From NCBI RefSeq assembly GCF_008704995.1, contig NZ_CP023747.1, positions 5,924,001-5,988,000 of the forward strand: DNA of 64,000 nt, read 5' to 3'. Within the stretch, counting starts at the first letter, position 1. Each line of letters begins with the position of its first letter. Under the pieces are notes generated by a model. That model was not told the origin of the DNA. It did no database searches and worked only from the letters and a program-made list of their open reading frames with translations. This stretch comes from Streptomyces nodosus. GTDB taxonomy: Bacteria > Actinomycetota > Actinomycetes > Streptomycetales > Streptomycetaceae. The translations under genes and the position numbers were made by a program. Below, in pieces: positions 51,108 to 60,146 of this stretch.

Positions 51108-51282
51108 CGGTCCCGCCCGTTCCCGGGGGTCTCTTCCCGCCTGTTCCCGAGGGGCCCGCCGGCCCGTTCCTGACGGCCCTGTGCGGGCCCGCGGGTGAGC
51201 GGCAGCCGGAGCCGATTGTCAGACCCCGCCCTTACAGTCGAAGACGTTCGATCCGACGGAGCGGCGGGAGGTGACCGGACGT

Positions 51283-54087
51283 ATGACGGACCAGGTGGCT
51301 CAGGCCGCCGTGTCCACACGGCTGGCGGCGGTCTTTCTGCCCGCGCCGCTGCCCCGGCAGGGCCGGTTCGCCTTCTGGGACCCGGAGGGCGGCGCACCGC
51401 CGCCGGGTGACACCGAGGAGCTGACGGTCGCACGGCGGCACGGGACCGGAGCGCGCCGGGGCACCGTGCCCGCCCTGTCGCTGCCGGTCGCTGAGGCCCT
51501 GCCGCTGCTCACCCGGGCCCGGCGCGACCCGGGTGCCCACCCCGCCACCGCCTGCTGGGGCGCGGCGGCGCTGCACGCCCTGCGGCTCGTCGCGCGAGGG
51601 CGGCTGCTGCCAGGGCTCACCCCGGACGGATACGACGCCTGGCGGGCCGGACCGCTGGAGCCCGACGACATCACCCACCTCAGAGCGGTCGCCGCCGCCC
51701 TCCCGTACGAGGGGCACGCCGTGCCGCTTCCCGGCAAGGGCCCCCTCCAGCTGCCCGAGCCCGAGGACCTGGTGCGCTCCTTCCTGGACGCGGTCGCGGA
51801 CACCCTGCCGCGTACCCCGGCCGCCGCCCATGCCGTGGGCCGGCCCTTCGCGGCGCGCGCACCACAGCGACTGCCCGGGGCGCACGACTGGGCCGCCGAG
51901 GTCGCGGCGGGCATGGACGCGGGGGTGCGGATCTCGCTGCGCCTCGACCTGTCGGCGTACCAGCTGTTCGACGACGGCGAGGGCGCCCACCGCGCCGGGG
52001 CCGCGGTGGTGCAGGTGCACAGCCTGGCCGACCCGACCCTGGTGGTCGACGCGGCGGCGCTGTGGGCCGGGGAGGCGGACACGGCCTTCGGCCCCCGGGC
52101 GCGGGTGGACGCCGCTCTGGCCGTGCGCCGCGCGGCCCGGGTCTGGCCGCCGCTGGACCGGCTCTCCGCACGGGAGACGCCGGACGTCCTGGAGCTCTCC
52201 GAGGATGAGCTGGGCGACCTCCTCGGCGTGGCGGCCGCCCGGCTGGGTGCGGCCGGGGTCGCGGTGCACTGGCCCAGGGACCTGGCACAGGACCTGACCG
52301 CGACGGCGGTGGTGCGCCCCGCGCCGGGCTCGGCGACCGACGGCACGGGATTCTTCGAGAGCGAGGAACTGCTCCAGTTCCGCTGGCAGTTGGCGCTCGG
52401 CGGCGATCCGCTCACCGACACCGAGATGGACGCGCTGGCAGAGGCCCACCGTCCGGTCGTCCGGCTGCGCGACCAGTGGGTGCTGGTCGACCCGGCGCTG
52501 GTCCGCAAGGCACGCAGACGTGAACTGGGCCTGCTCGACCCGGTGGACGCGCTGTCGGTCGCCCTCACCGGCAGTGCGGAGGTCGACGGGGAGACGGTGG
52601 AGGCGGTGCCGGTGGGCGCGCTGGCCGCGCTCCGGGACCGGCTGACGGCGGGCATCGTCCCGGTGGAGCCGCCGCCGGGCCTCGCCGCCCGGCTGCGGGC
52701 CTACCAGCTGCGGGGCCTGGCCTGGCTGGACCTGATGACCTCCCTCGGCCTCGGCGGCTGCCTCGCCGACGACATGGGGCTCGGCAAGACGGTCACCGTG
52801 ATCGCGCTGCATCTGCGCCGGGCGCGCCGCGAACCGACCCTGGTGGTCTGTCCGGCCTCGCTGCTGGGCAACTGGCAGCGGGAGATCACCCGCTTCGCCC
52901 CCGGCGTCCCGGTCCGCCGCTTCCACGGCGCGGACCGCTCCCTGGACGGCCTGGACGGCGGTTTCGTCCTCACCACCTACGGGACGATGCGCACCGCGGC
53001 GACCCGCCTGGCCGAGCAGCCCTGGGGCCTGGTCGTCGCGGACGAGGCCCAGCACGTCAAGAACCCCAGCTCGGCGACGGCGAAGGCGCTGCGCACCATT
53101 CCGTCCCCGGCACGCGTGGCCGTCACCGGCACCCCCGTGGAGAACAACCTCTCCGAGCTGTGGGCGCTCCTCGACTGGACCACCCCCGGGCTGCTCGGCC
53201 CGCTGAAGTCCTTCCGCGCCCGGCACGCACGCGCGGTGGAGAACGGCGAGGACACCGAGGCGGTGGAGCGGCTGGCCCGGCTGGTCCGCCCGTTCCTGCT
53301 GCGCCGCAAGAAGTCCGACCCGGGCATCGTCCCCGAGCTCCCGCCGAAGACGGAGACGGACCATCCGGTGCCGCTCACCCGAGAGCAGGCCGCGCTCTAC
53401 GAGGCGGTGGTCCGGGAGTCGTTGCTGGCGATCGAGACGGCGGAGGGCATCGCCCGGCGGGGCCTGGTGCTCAAGCTGCTCGGGGCGCTCAAACAGATCT
53501 GCGACCATCCGGCGCTGTATCTGAAGGAGGACCCGGGCAGGGCCGCGGGCCTCCCCGCCCGGTCCGGGAAACTCGCCCTGCTGGACGAGCTGCTGGACAC
53601 CCTGCTTGCGGAGGACGGCTCGGCGCTGGTCTTCACCCAGTACGTCGGCATGGCCCGGCTGATCACCAGGCATCTGGCCTCCCGGGCGGTGCCCGTCGAC
53701 CTGCTGCACGGGGGCACTGCGGTGCCCGAGCGGGAGCGCATGGTGGACCGCTTCCAGAGCGGCGCCACACCGGTCCTGGTCCTCTCCCTCAAGGCCGCCG
53801 GCACCGGCCTGAACCTCACGCGCGCGGGCCATGTCGTCCACTTCGACCGCTGGTGGAACCCGGCGGTGGAGGAACAGGCCACGGACCGCGCCTACCGCAT
53901 CGGGCAGACCCAGCCGGTCCAGGTCCACCGTCTGATCACCGAGGGCACGGTCGAGGACCGCATCGCTGAGATGCTGGAGGCCAAGCGCGCGCTGGCCGAC
54001 GCGATCCTGGGCTCCGGCGAGTCGGCCCTGACCGAACTGACCGACCGTGAGCTGTCGGACCTGGTGTCGCTGAGGAGGACGGTATGA
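51283..54087 (+). CDS. SNF2-family DNA helicase/ATPase
   Basis: The protein is 934 aa. ATG 51283 lies behind GGGAGG; GTG 51271 is less likely. The N-terminal 450 residues are a family-specific region (SNF2_assoc/DUF3670-like). The helicase core has motif I DDMGLGKT (496-503), motif II DEAQ (587-590) and TGTPVENNLSELW. The C-lobe contains VFTQYVGMARLI, LSLKAAGTGLNLTRA and motif VI TDRAYRIGQ (867-875). Its stop overlaps the start of a SWIM protein. SNF2-SWIM pairs are common in actinobacteria, where their role is unclear. Confidence 0.92.
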   Translation: MTDQVAQAAVSTRLAAVFLPAPLPRQGRFAFWDPEGGAPPPGDTEELTVARRHGTGARRGTVPALSLPVAEALPLLTRARRDPGAHPATACWGAAALHALRLVARGRLLPGLTPDGYDAWRAGPLEPDDITHLRAVAAALPYEGHAVPLPGKGPLQLPEPEDLVRSFLDAVADTLPRTPAAAHAVGRPFAARAPQRLPGAHDWAAEVAAGMDAGVRISLRLDLSAYQLFDDGEGAHRAGAAVVQVHSLADPTLVVDAAALWAGEADTAFGPRARVDAALAVRRAARVWPPLDRLSARETPDVLELSEDELGDLLGVAAARLGAAGVAVHWPRDLAQDLTATAVVRPAPGSATDGTGFFESEELLQFRWQLALGGDPLTDTEMDALAEAHRPVVRLRDQWVLVDPALVRKARRRELGLLDPVDALSVALTGSAEVDGETVEAVPVGALAALRDRLTAGIVPVEPPPGLAARLRAYQLRGLAWLDLMTSLGLGGCLADDMGLGKTVTVIALHLRRARREPTLVVCPASLLGNWQREITRFAPGVPVRRFHGADRSLDGLDGGFVLTTYGTMRTAATRLAEQPWGLVVADEAQHVKNPSSATAKALRTIPSPARVAVTGTPVENNLSELWALLDWTTPGLLGPLKSFRARHARAVENGEDTEAVERLARLVRPFLLRRKKSDPGIVPELPPKTETDHPVPLTREQAALYEAVVRESLLAIETAEGIARRGLVLKLLGALKQICDHPALYLKEDPGRAAGLPARSGKLALLDELLDTLLAEDGSALVFTQYVGMARLITRHLASRAVPVDLLHGGTAVPERERMVDRFQSGATPVLVLSLKAAGTGLNLTRAGHVVHFDRWWNPAVEEQATDRAYRIGQTQPVQVHRLITEGTVEDRIAEMLEAKRALADAILGSGESALTELTDRELSDLVSLRRTV

Positions 54088-56363
54088 GCGGGGCGGGGGA
54101 GGAGCGGCCCGGAGCGAGCGGCGCGGCGCGTCCCGCCGACGGGGCGCGCCGTGCGCTGTGGGCCGCCCGGGAGCGGGAGCCCTCGGGCGGGGTGCCTCCG
54201 GGGGAGGCGAACGCCGTCGAGCCGGGGGAGGCCGGGATCGGCGGGGGCGTGGGGCCGGGGGCGCGACCGGGGGACGCGGCGCGCGCGGCACTGCGGCGGG
54301 CGACCGCGGAACGCCGCGGTGGCATACCGGGGCCGGGGTCCGGGGCGGACGAGGGAGCATCGCCGGAGCCCGCACCCGCGCCCCCGGCCGTTCCCGCGCC
54401 CCCGGCTGTTACCGCGCCCCCGGCCGTTCCCGCGGAGCCCGCTCCGGCGTCCGAGGCCCCGCGAACTGCCGCGTCGGCGTCCGGGTCCGAGGGCGCCGCG
54501 GCGTCCGCGGCCCCGCGCACCGCCCCGGCCGCGCGCCCCGGCGATGCCGCACGCCAGGCCTTGCGCGCTGCCCGGGCACAGGCCGCCAGGGAGCAGGCAT
54601 CCAGGGAAGAAGCCTCCAGGGAAGAAGCCTCCGGGGCAGAGGCCGCTCCGGGGCGGGACGAGACCGGGACCGCGGTGCAGGCCGGAACCGCAGAAGCGGC
54701 CGACACGGTCAGGGCGAGCCATGTGGTCGAGGCGGGCGGAGCGGCACGGGCCGTCGGGGCGGTCGGCCGGCCCGGTGCCTCGGGCACCCGGGGCCGCCCG
54801 GACCGGGGCGCCCGTGCCCGCGCGAGCCGCCCCCGAGCCCGTGCCCGTGAGGCCGGCGCCCCCGTCCAGGGCATAGGGGAACTCCTCGCCGGTGTGTTCG
54901 GACCGCCGGAGTCGGTGGCAGCCCGGGCCGGGACCGCGTTCCCCGAGCGGGTCGCCGGATCCGAGCGGACGGAGGCACCCCCGCCCACCGGGCACCACGC
55001 ACCCGAACACTGGAGCGGACAGGCGCATCCCGACCCGCCCCGGAGCCCCCGTGGCACCCCGGAGGCCGCGCCCGCACCGGCCCGTTACCCGTCCTCCATG
55101 GCCGCCCCCGGCCGGGACGGCGAGCTGCGGCGCACCTTCGCGGCCCTCCCCGCGCGCCCGGCGGGCGAGAGCGAGCAGTTCGCCGGGACCTGGTGGGGCA
55201 ACGCCTGGGTGGACGCCCTGGAGGAGGGCGCCCTGGACGCGGCGCGCCTGGCACGCGGCAGGGTCTACGCGGACCGCGGCAAGGTGGACGCCATCACCGT
55301 CACCCCCGGTCTCGTCCTGGCCTACGTCCAGGGGAGCCGTCCACGCCCCTACCGGGTGCAGGTGCGGCTGCGGACGTTCTCCGACGAGGAGTGGGACCGC
55401 TTCCTGGACGCCGCCGCCGAGCAGCCCGGACATATCGCGGCACTGCTGGACCGGCAGATGCCGAGGTCCCTCGCGGAGTGCGGCGTCCGGCTGCTTCCCG
55501 CCCCCGGCGACCTCGAACCGCGGTGCGGCTGCCCCGACACCGGCCACCCCTGCAAGCACGCGGCGGCCGTCTGCTATCAGACCGCCCGGCTGCTCGACCG
55601 GGACCCCTTCGTCCTGCTTCTGCTGCGCGGCCGCGGCGAGCGCCCGTTGCTCGAGGCGCTGTCCCGGCGCAACGCGGCGCGCGCGGCCCGGGCCGCCCGG
55701 GAACGGAAACCCGCGCCCCTCCCCGGCGTACGCGCCCGTGACGCCATGGCCCGGCAGGAGCTGCCGCCGCTCCCCGCCCCGCTGCCGCCGCCCGCCCACC
55801 CCGAGCAGCCGCCGGTCTACCCGGGAGCGCCCGGCGGCCCCGACGCCTTCGCCCTGGACCAGCTGGCCACCGACGCGGCGGCCCGCGCGCATGTCCTGCT
55901 GACCACCGGGCAGGACCCCGTCGCGGAACTGACGCCGTGGCAGGACGCGGTACGGCTCGCCGCGGCCCGCCCCGGCTCGGGCCTGACCGCCGGCACCCGT
56001 GAGCTGTACGCCTCGCTGGCCGCCGCCACCGGGCGCAGCACGGCCGACCTGGCACGGGCGGTGGCCGCATGGCGGCAGGGCGGACGGACGGCACTGGCCG
56101 TGCTGGAGGAGCCCTGGGATCCGCCGGCCGGACGCTTCGACCGCGCCCGCCCCCTGCTGCTCGCCGCCGACCTGCCCGCGTTCCGCCCCTGGCGCAACCA
56201 CCTCACCCACCCGGGCGGCCACCTCCAGCTCCGCCTCGGCCGGAACGGCCTCTGGTACGCCTACGAGTCCGAGCCGGCCCGCGAGGACTGGTGGCCCCGG
56301 GGCACCCCGGACCCGGACCCGGTCGGCGCCCTGACCGGCCTGGGAGCCCTGGACGGCCCATGA
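54084..56363 (+). CDS. SWIM zinc finger protein with a repeated RPxDxARxAL motif
   Basis: The protein is 759 aa; ATG 54084 overlaps the upstream stop by 4 bases. The SWIM motif is CGC-x6-C-x-H at 481-492 (CGCPDTGHPCKH), within a conserved zone from about 370 (FAGTWWGNAWVDALEEG). The first 340 residues are low-complexity. They include the motif RPxDxARxALxxA three times, at 16-29, 61-74 and 151-164, and APPAV repeats at about 99-116. SWIM domains bind DNA or protein. Coupling suggests this is the partner of the SNF2 ATPase. The N-terminal repeats could be interaction motifs or be drift in a disordered region. Confidence 0.85.
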   Translation: MSGAGEERPGASGAARPADGARRALWAAREREPSGGVPPGEANAVEPGEAGIGGGVGPGARPGDAARAALRRATAERRGGIPGPGSGADEGASPEPAPAPPAVPAPPAVTAPPAVPAEPAPASEAPRTAASASGSEGAAASAAPRTAPAARPGDAARQALRAARAQAAREQASREEASREEASGAEAAPGRDETGTAVQAGTAEAADTVRASHVVEAGGAARAVGAVGRPGASGTRGRPDRGARARASRPRARAREAGAPVQGIGELLAGVFGPPESVAARAGTAFPERVAGSERTEAPPPTGHHAPEHWSGQAHPDPPRSPRGTPEAAPAPARYPSSMAAPGRDGELRRTFAALPARPAGESEQFAGTWWGNAWVDALEEGALDAARLARGRVYADRGKVDAITVTPGLVLAYVQGSRPRPYRVQVRLRTFSDEEWDRFLDAAAEQPGHIAALLDRQMPRSLAECGVRLLPAPGDLEPRCGCPDTGHPCKHAAAVCYQTARLLDRDPFVLLLLRGRGERPLLEALSRRNAARAARAARERKPAPLPGVRARDAMARQELPPLPAPLPPPAHPEQPPVYPGAPGGPDAFALDQLATDAAARAHVLLTTGQDPVAELTPWQDAVRLAAARPGSGLTAGTRELYASLAAATGRSTADLARAVAAWRQGGRTALAVLEEPWDPPAGRFDRARPLLLAADLPAFRPWRNHLTHPGGHLQLRLGRNGLWYAYESEPAREDWWPRGTPDPDPVGALTGLGALDGP

Positions 56364-56374
56364 CCCGGCGGTCC

Positions 56375-56400
56375 CCCGGGGCTTCGGCACACGCCCCGGG
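56375..56400 (+). terminator. Hairpin after the SWIM gene
   Basis: CCCGGGGC (56375-56382) pairs with GCCCCGGG (56393-56400), loop 10 bases, 12 bases after the stop. Confidence 0.5.
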
Positions 56401-56733
56401 CGCCCGCCGGCGGCGGACGAAAATCCGCCAGTGCCCCGAACGAGTCGGCCCCCGCGGGGAGAGGCGTATAGCCTCTTGTGCCGACCGGGGCTGTGCGGGA
56501 CCCGTCCGTACGACGTCCGCGCGTCGTGCCTCGGGCGCCCCGCGGACAACGGCGTACCGGATCACCTCCTTGCTCGTTGGACAGGGCGCGCCCCTGTGGA
56601 GACGGCAGAGAAAGACGGCAAAGAAGTGGTATGTCAAGCCAGATGCGGAAGATCTGCGCGAGGCCGCCACAACGTGGGAGGGTCTGCACAGTGCCCCAAC
56701 CCCGGTACGTGAGAAATTGTGAGATGTGAGAGC
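56401..56733. other. Intergenic region upstream of the PcaD-PcaC fusion
   Basis: The interval holds the likely promoter of the next gene, an inverted repeat ACAGGG-CGCGC-CCCTGT (56581-56597), and five GTGAG copies that run from 56709 into the next gene. One frame ends with a helix-like stretch (WYVKPDAEDLREAATTWEGL, stop near 56722) that could be a gene remnant. I do not call it a gene. Confidence 0.4.
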
Positions 56734-56747
56734 GTGAGTCGAGTGAG
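56709..56747 (+). repeat. Five GTGAG repeats around the start of the PcaD-PcaC gene
   Basis: GTGAG occurs at 56709, 56719, 56726, 56734 and 56743, at steps of 10, 7, 8 and 9 bases. Three of the copies (56719, 56734, 56743) are in frame with the gene, so the real start is hard to fix. Confidence 0.6.
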
Positions 56748-58059
56748 TGAGACGACTGCCGCACCCCTGCAATACCGCTTTGACGGGCCAGAAGACGCCC
56801 CGGTCCTGATCCTCGGCCCCTCGCTCGGGACGACATGGCACATGTGGGACCGGCAGATCCCGGAACTCGTCAAGCAGTGGCGGATCTTCCGGTACGACCT
56901 GCCCGGGCACGGCGGCGCCCCCGCGCACCCGGCGCTCTCCGTCGCCGATGTCACCGCCCGGCTGCTGGCCACGCTCAACGGGCTCGGTGTGCAGCGCTTC
57001 GGCTATGCGGGCTGCGCGCTCGGCGGGGCCGTCGGGATCGAGTTGGCGCTGCGTCACCCCGAACGCCTCGCCTCGCTCGCCCTGATCGCCGCCTCGCCCC
57101 GCTTCGGCACGGCCGACGAGTTCCGTCAGCGCGGGGTGATCGTCCGGACGAACGGGCTCGACCCCATCGCCCGGACCTCCCCGGAGCGCTGGTTCACCGG
57201 GGGGTTCGCGGCCGCCCAGCCCGCGATCACCGAGTGGGCGGTGCAGATGGTGCGCACCACCGACCCCGGTTGCTATATCGCCGCCTGCGAGGCGCTCGCG
57301 ACCTTCGACGTGCGGTCCGAGCTCGGCCGGGTCGGCGTACCGACCCTGGTCCTGGTCGGCTCCGAGGACCAGGTCACCGGGCCCGCCGAGGCCCGCACCC
57401 TGGTCGCCGGGATTCCGGACGCCCGGCTCGCGGTGGTGCCCGGCGCCTCCCATCTGGTGCCCGTCGAGCAGCCCGCAGCGGTCACGGACCTGCTGGTGCG
57501 CCATTTCTCGACCGCGTGGCAGCCGGCGTTCGACGCGTCGACCGGGCAGCTGACGGCGGTCGCGATGTCCCCGATGTCCCCGATGTCCCCGCCCAGGCCG
57601 GTGCCGGTGGCGCCCCTGCCGGTCGCACCCCTGGCCGAGATCGCCCCGCCCGTCGCGCCCCCGGAGCCCGAGGGCGGAACCGACCGGTACGACGTGGGCA
57701 TCAAGATCCGGCGCGAGGTGCTGGGCGACGCCCATGTCGACCGGGCGCTGTCCATGGCGGACGACTTCTCCGGCGACTTCCAGGAGTTCATCACCCGGTA
57801 CAGCTGGGGCGAGATCTGGGACCGGCCCGGTCTGGACCGGCGCACCCGCAGCTGCATCACGATCAGCGCCCTGGTCGCGGGCGGCCATCTGGACGCGCTG
57901 GCCGCCCACACCCGTGCGGCCCTGCGCAACGGGCTCACCCCGGCGGAGATCAAGGAGGTGCTGCTCCAGTCGGCGGTCTACTGCGGTGTACCGGCCGCGA
58001 GCAGCGCGTTCACGGTGGCGCAGCAGATCATCCAGGAGGAGACCACCCCGCAGGGCTGA
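56734..58059 (+). CDS. Fused 3-oxoadipate enol-lactonase / 4-carboxymuconolactone decarboxylase (PcaL-type)
   Basis: The protein is 441 aa; GTG 56734 is chosen, with 56743 and 56719 as alternatives. Residues about 1-260 form an alpha/beta-hydrolase lactonase domain (PSLGTTWHMWDRQIPELVKQ, RYDLPGHGG). A Pro/Ala linker with three MSP copies follows (57564-57590). Residues about 315-435 form a CMD domain (IWDRPGLDRRTRSCITISAL, GLTPAEIKEVLLQSAVYCGV). The two are consecutive steps of the protocatechuate branch of the beta-ketoadipate pathway. In the nucleophile elbow GCALGG the expected Ser is Ala95 (codon 57016-57018). The Asp (212, GSEDQV) and His (240, GASHLV) are kept. The first activity is therefore in doubt. 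Confidence 0.85.
   Translation: MSRVSETTAAPLQYRFDGPEDAPVLILGPSLGTTWHMWDRQIPELVKQWRIFRYDLPGHGGAPAHPALSVADVTARLLATLNGLGVQRFGYAGCALGGAVGIELALRHPERLASLALIAASPRFGTADEFRQRGVIVRTNGLDPIARTSPERWFTGGFAAAQPAITEWAVQMVRTTDPGCYIAACEALATFDVRSELGRVGVPTLVLVGSEDQVTGPAEARTLVAGIPDARLAVVPGASHLVPVEQPAAVTDLLVRHFSTAWQPAFDASTGQLTAVAMSPMSPMSPPRPVPVAPLPVAPLAEIAPPVAPPEPEGGTDRYDVGIKIRREVLGDAHVDRALSMADDFSGDFQEFITRYSWGEIWDRPGLDRRTRSCITISALVAGGHLDALAAHTRAALRNGLTPAEIKEVLLQSAVYCGVPAASSAFTVAQQIIQEETTPQG
57564..57590 (+). repeat. Three tandem 9-bp repeats in the fusion linker
   Basis: ATGTCCCCG occurs three times in tandem (MSP x3) between the two enzyme domains. Slippage here would change linker length in steps of three residues. 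Confidence 0.8.
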
Positions 58060-58094
58060 GCGCCGGCCGGACCGCCCGGAGCTTTCCCGCCGTC

Positions 58095-58121
58095 GTGCCC
58101 CGGCCGCTCGGGCCGGGGCAC
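58095..58121 (+). terminator. Hairpin after the PcaD-PcaC gene
   Basis: A perfect 11-bp stem GTGCCCCGGCC (58095-58105) pairs with 58111-58121 around GCTCG, just 10 bases before the next start codon. Confidence 0.7.
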
Positions 58122-58130
58122 GATGGACCC

Positions 58131-58766
58131 ATGAAGCTCACCAAGAAGTCGCATGCCTGCATCCGGCTCGAGAAGGACGGGCGGACGCTCGTCATCGACC
58201 CCGGCGCCTTCAGCGAGCCGGACGCCGCGGTCGGCGCCGACGCGATCCTGGTCACCCATGAGCACCCCGACCACTTCGACGAGGGGCGGCTGCGGGCCGG
58301 CCTGGAGGGCAACCCGGGCGCCGAGATCTGGACCCTGGCCTCCGTCGCGGAGAAGCTCTCGGCGGCCTTCCCGGGCCGGGTGCACACCGTCGGGCACGGC
58401 GACACCTTCACCGCCGCGGGCTTCGACGTCCAGGTGCACGGTCGGCTGCACGCCGTGATCCACCCCGACATCCCGCGCATCACCAACGTCGGCTATCTGA
58501 TCGACGACGGTACGGTCTTCCACCCCGGCGACGCGCTCACCGTCCCGGACCAGCGGGTGCAGACGCTGATGCTTCCGGTGATGGCCCCCTGGAACAAGAT
58601 CGCCGAGGTGATCGACTATGTGCGCGAGGTCGAGCCGCGGCGTGCCTACGACGTCCATGACGCGCTTCTGACCGACCTCGCCCGCCCGATCTACGACAAC
58701 CAGATCGGCGCGCTGGGCGGCACCGAGCATCTGAGGCTGGCGCCGGGCGCGTCGGCGGAGCTCTGA
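58131..58766 (+). CDS. Metallo-beta-lactamase-fold hydrolase (UlaG-like)
   Basis: The protein is 211 aa. The metal-binding motif HEHPDHFD is near residue 43 (THEHPDH). Further ligands lie in GRLHAVIHPD, FHPGDAL (Asp) and YDVHDALL (His). The N-terminal KKSHACIRLEKDGRTLVIDPG strand is typical of the UlaG-like group of MBL proteins. A possible -10 (CACGAT, 58119-58124) ends 7 bases before ATG, and no ribosome site is seen, so it may be leaderless. Substrate unknown. Confidence 0.85.
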   Translation: MKLTKKSHACIRLEKDGRTLVIDPGAFSEPDAAVGADAILVTHEHPDHFDEGRLRAGLEGNPGAEIWTLASVAEKLSAAFPGRVHTVGHGDTFTAAGFDVQVHGRLHAVIHPDIPRITNVGYLIDDGTVFHPGDALTVPDQRVQTLMLPVMAPWNKIAEVIDYVREVEPRRAYDVHDALLTDLARPIYDNQIGALGGTEHLRLAPGASAEL

Positions 58767-58822
58767 GCGGCCGGGCAGGCGCCGGCTCCCGGGCGCCGGG
58801 AGGCGATGTCGGTGCCGCCGGG

Positions 58823-58828
58823 TAGGTT
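58823..58828 (+). promoter_or_regulatory. -10 element of a leaderless exonuclease III gene
   Basis: TAGGTT ends 7 bases before ATG 58836, placing the transcript start on the start codon. Confidence 0.55.
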
Positions 58829-58835
58829 GGCAGTC

Positions 58836-59615
58836 ATGCGCATCGCCACCTGGAACGTGAACTCGATCACCGCCCGCCTCCCCCGCCTCCTCGCCTGGCT
58901 GGAGAGCAGCGGCACGGACGTGCTGTGCCTCCAGGAGGCCAAGATCGCCGAGGAGCAGTTCCCGTACGAGCCGCTGCGGGAGCTGGGGTACGAGGCGGCG
59001 GTCCACGCCACCGGCCGGTGGAACGGCGTCGCGGTGCTCTCCCGTGTCGGCATCGAGGACGTGGTCAAGGGCCTGCCCGGGGACCCGGGGTACGACGGTG
59101 TCCAGGAGCCCCGGGCCATCTCCGCGACCTGCGGCCCGGTCCGCGTCTGGTCGGTCTATGTGCCCAACGGCCGTGAGGTGGGGCACCCGCACTACGCCTA
59201 CAAGATCCAGTGGTTCGAGGCGCTGAAGGCGGCGGTGGCGGGCGACGCGGGCGGCAGCCGCCCGTTCGCGGTGCTGGGCGACTACAACGTGGCGCCGACC
59301 GACGACGACGTCTTCGACACGGCGGCCTTCGAGGGCCAGACCCATGTCACCCCGGCCGAGCGGGCCGCCCTGGCGGAGCTGCGGAGCACGGGCCTGACGG
59401 ATGTCGTGCCGCGCCCGCTCAAGTACGACCAGCCCTTCACCTACTGGGACTACCGCCAGCTCGGCTTCCCCAAGAACCGCGGTATGCGCATCGACCTGGT
59501 GTACGGCAACGAGCCGTTCGCCAAGGCGGTCAAGGACGCCTATGTGGACCGGGAGGAGCGCAAGGGCAAGGGCGCCTCGGACCACGCACCGGTCGTGGTG
59601 GACCTGGACGCGTAG
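58836..59615 (+). CDS. xthA: Exodeoxyribonuclease III
   Basis: The protein is 259 aa. It keeps the exonuclease III/AP endonuclease motifs: TWNVNSI (N-terminal metal Asn), CLQEAKI (Glu), VYVPNG, GDYNVAP (Asp/Asn), MRIDLVYG and ASDHAPVVVDL (catalytic Asp-His). It acts in base-excision repair, cutting at abasic sites and degrading 3' ends. Leaderless expression is suggested by the -10 just upstream. The protein length is normal for the family. Confidence 0.95.
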   Translation: MRIATWNVNSITARLPRLLAWLESSGTDVLCLQEAKIAEEQFPYEPLRELGYEAAVHATGRWNGVAVLSRVGIEDVVKGLPGDPGYDGVQEPRAISATCGPVRVWSVYVPNGREVGHPHYAYKIQWFEALKAAVAGDAGGSRPFAVLGDYNVAPTDDDVFDTAAFEGQTHVTPAERAALAELRSTGLTDVVPRPLKYDQPFTYWDYRQLGFPKNRGMRIDLVYGNEPFAKAVKDAYVDREERKGKGASDHAPVVVDLDA

Positions 59616-59705
59616 CGGCCCCGGGGGCTGCCCTGTGCCGACCGGCGCGAGGAGGTCCGCGCGCCCCGTAGTGCGACCCGTACCGCCGGTGCCACGCTGG
59701 GATGC

Positions 59706-60146
59706 ATGAACATCCCTTTCCTGGTCAACTGGCGCAAGAACCGCGGCCCCGCCGCCGGTGTCGCGGTGTTCTCCGACGACGACGCCGATGCGGCCGGTGT
59801 CGCCGGGCTGCTCTCCGAATGCGAGCTGTTGCGCTCCCACGCCGGGCAGGCGGGCGTCGAACTCGACGACTCCGCCGCCTCGTTGGAGGCACTCGACCAA
59901 CTCGTCCCGCGCTGGCGCGACGACGAGGAGATCCTGCCCTGGCTCGGGAACGACGCGGGCCTCTACCTGGGTACCGTCATCGTGCGCACGGTCGCGGGCG
60001 CCGCCTGGAGGATCCGGTCCGACGGGCACCCCGTGGTCCGGCTGGCCTCCGGCCGTGAGGTGGATGTGGTCGCCGACGGCCATACCTGGGCCGCCACCGG
60101 GGCGCCCGAACTCTCCCATGTCTATGCGGAGGTGACGGAGATCTGA
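59706..60146 (+). CDS. DUF6278-like hypothetical protein
   Basis: The protein is 146 aa. ATG 59706 follows a -10-like CACGCT (59693-59698) by 7 bases with no ribosome site, so leaderless. It is acidic, with an N-terminal MNIPFLVNWRKNRGP and a C-terminal beta-rich half (LYLGTVIVRTVAGAAWRIRS, then REVDVVADGHTWAATG). It looks like the actinobacterial DUF6278 group of unknown function. No signal peptide is visible. Confidence 0.65.
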   Translation: MNIPFLVNWRKNRGPAAGVAVFSDDDADAAGVAGLLSECELLRSHAGQAGVELDDSAASLEALDQLVPRWRDDEEILPWLGNDAGLYLGTVIVRTVAGAAWRIRSDGHPVVRLASGREVDVVADGHTWAATGAPELSHVYAEVTEI

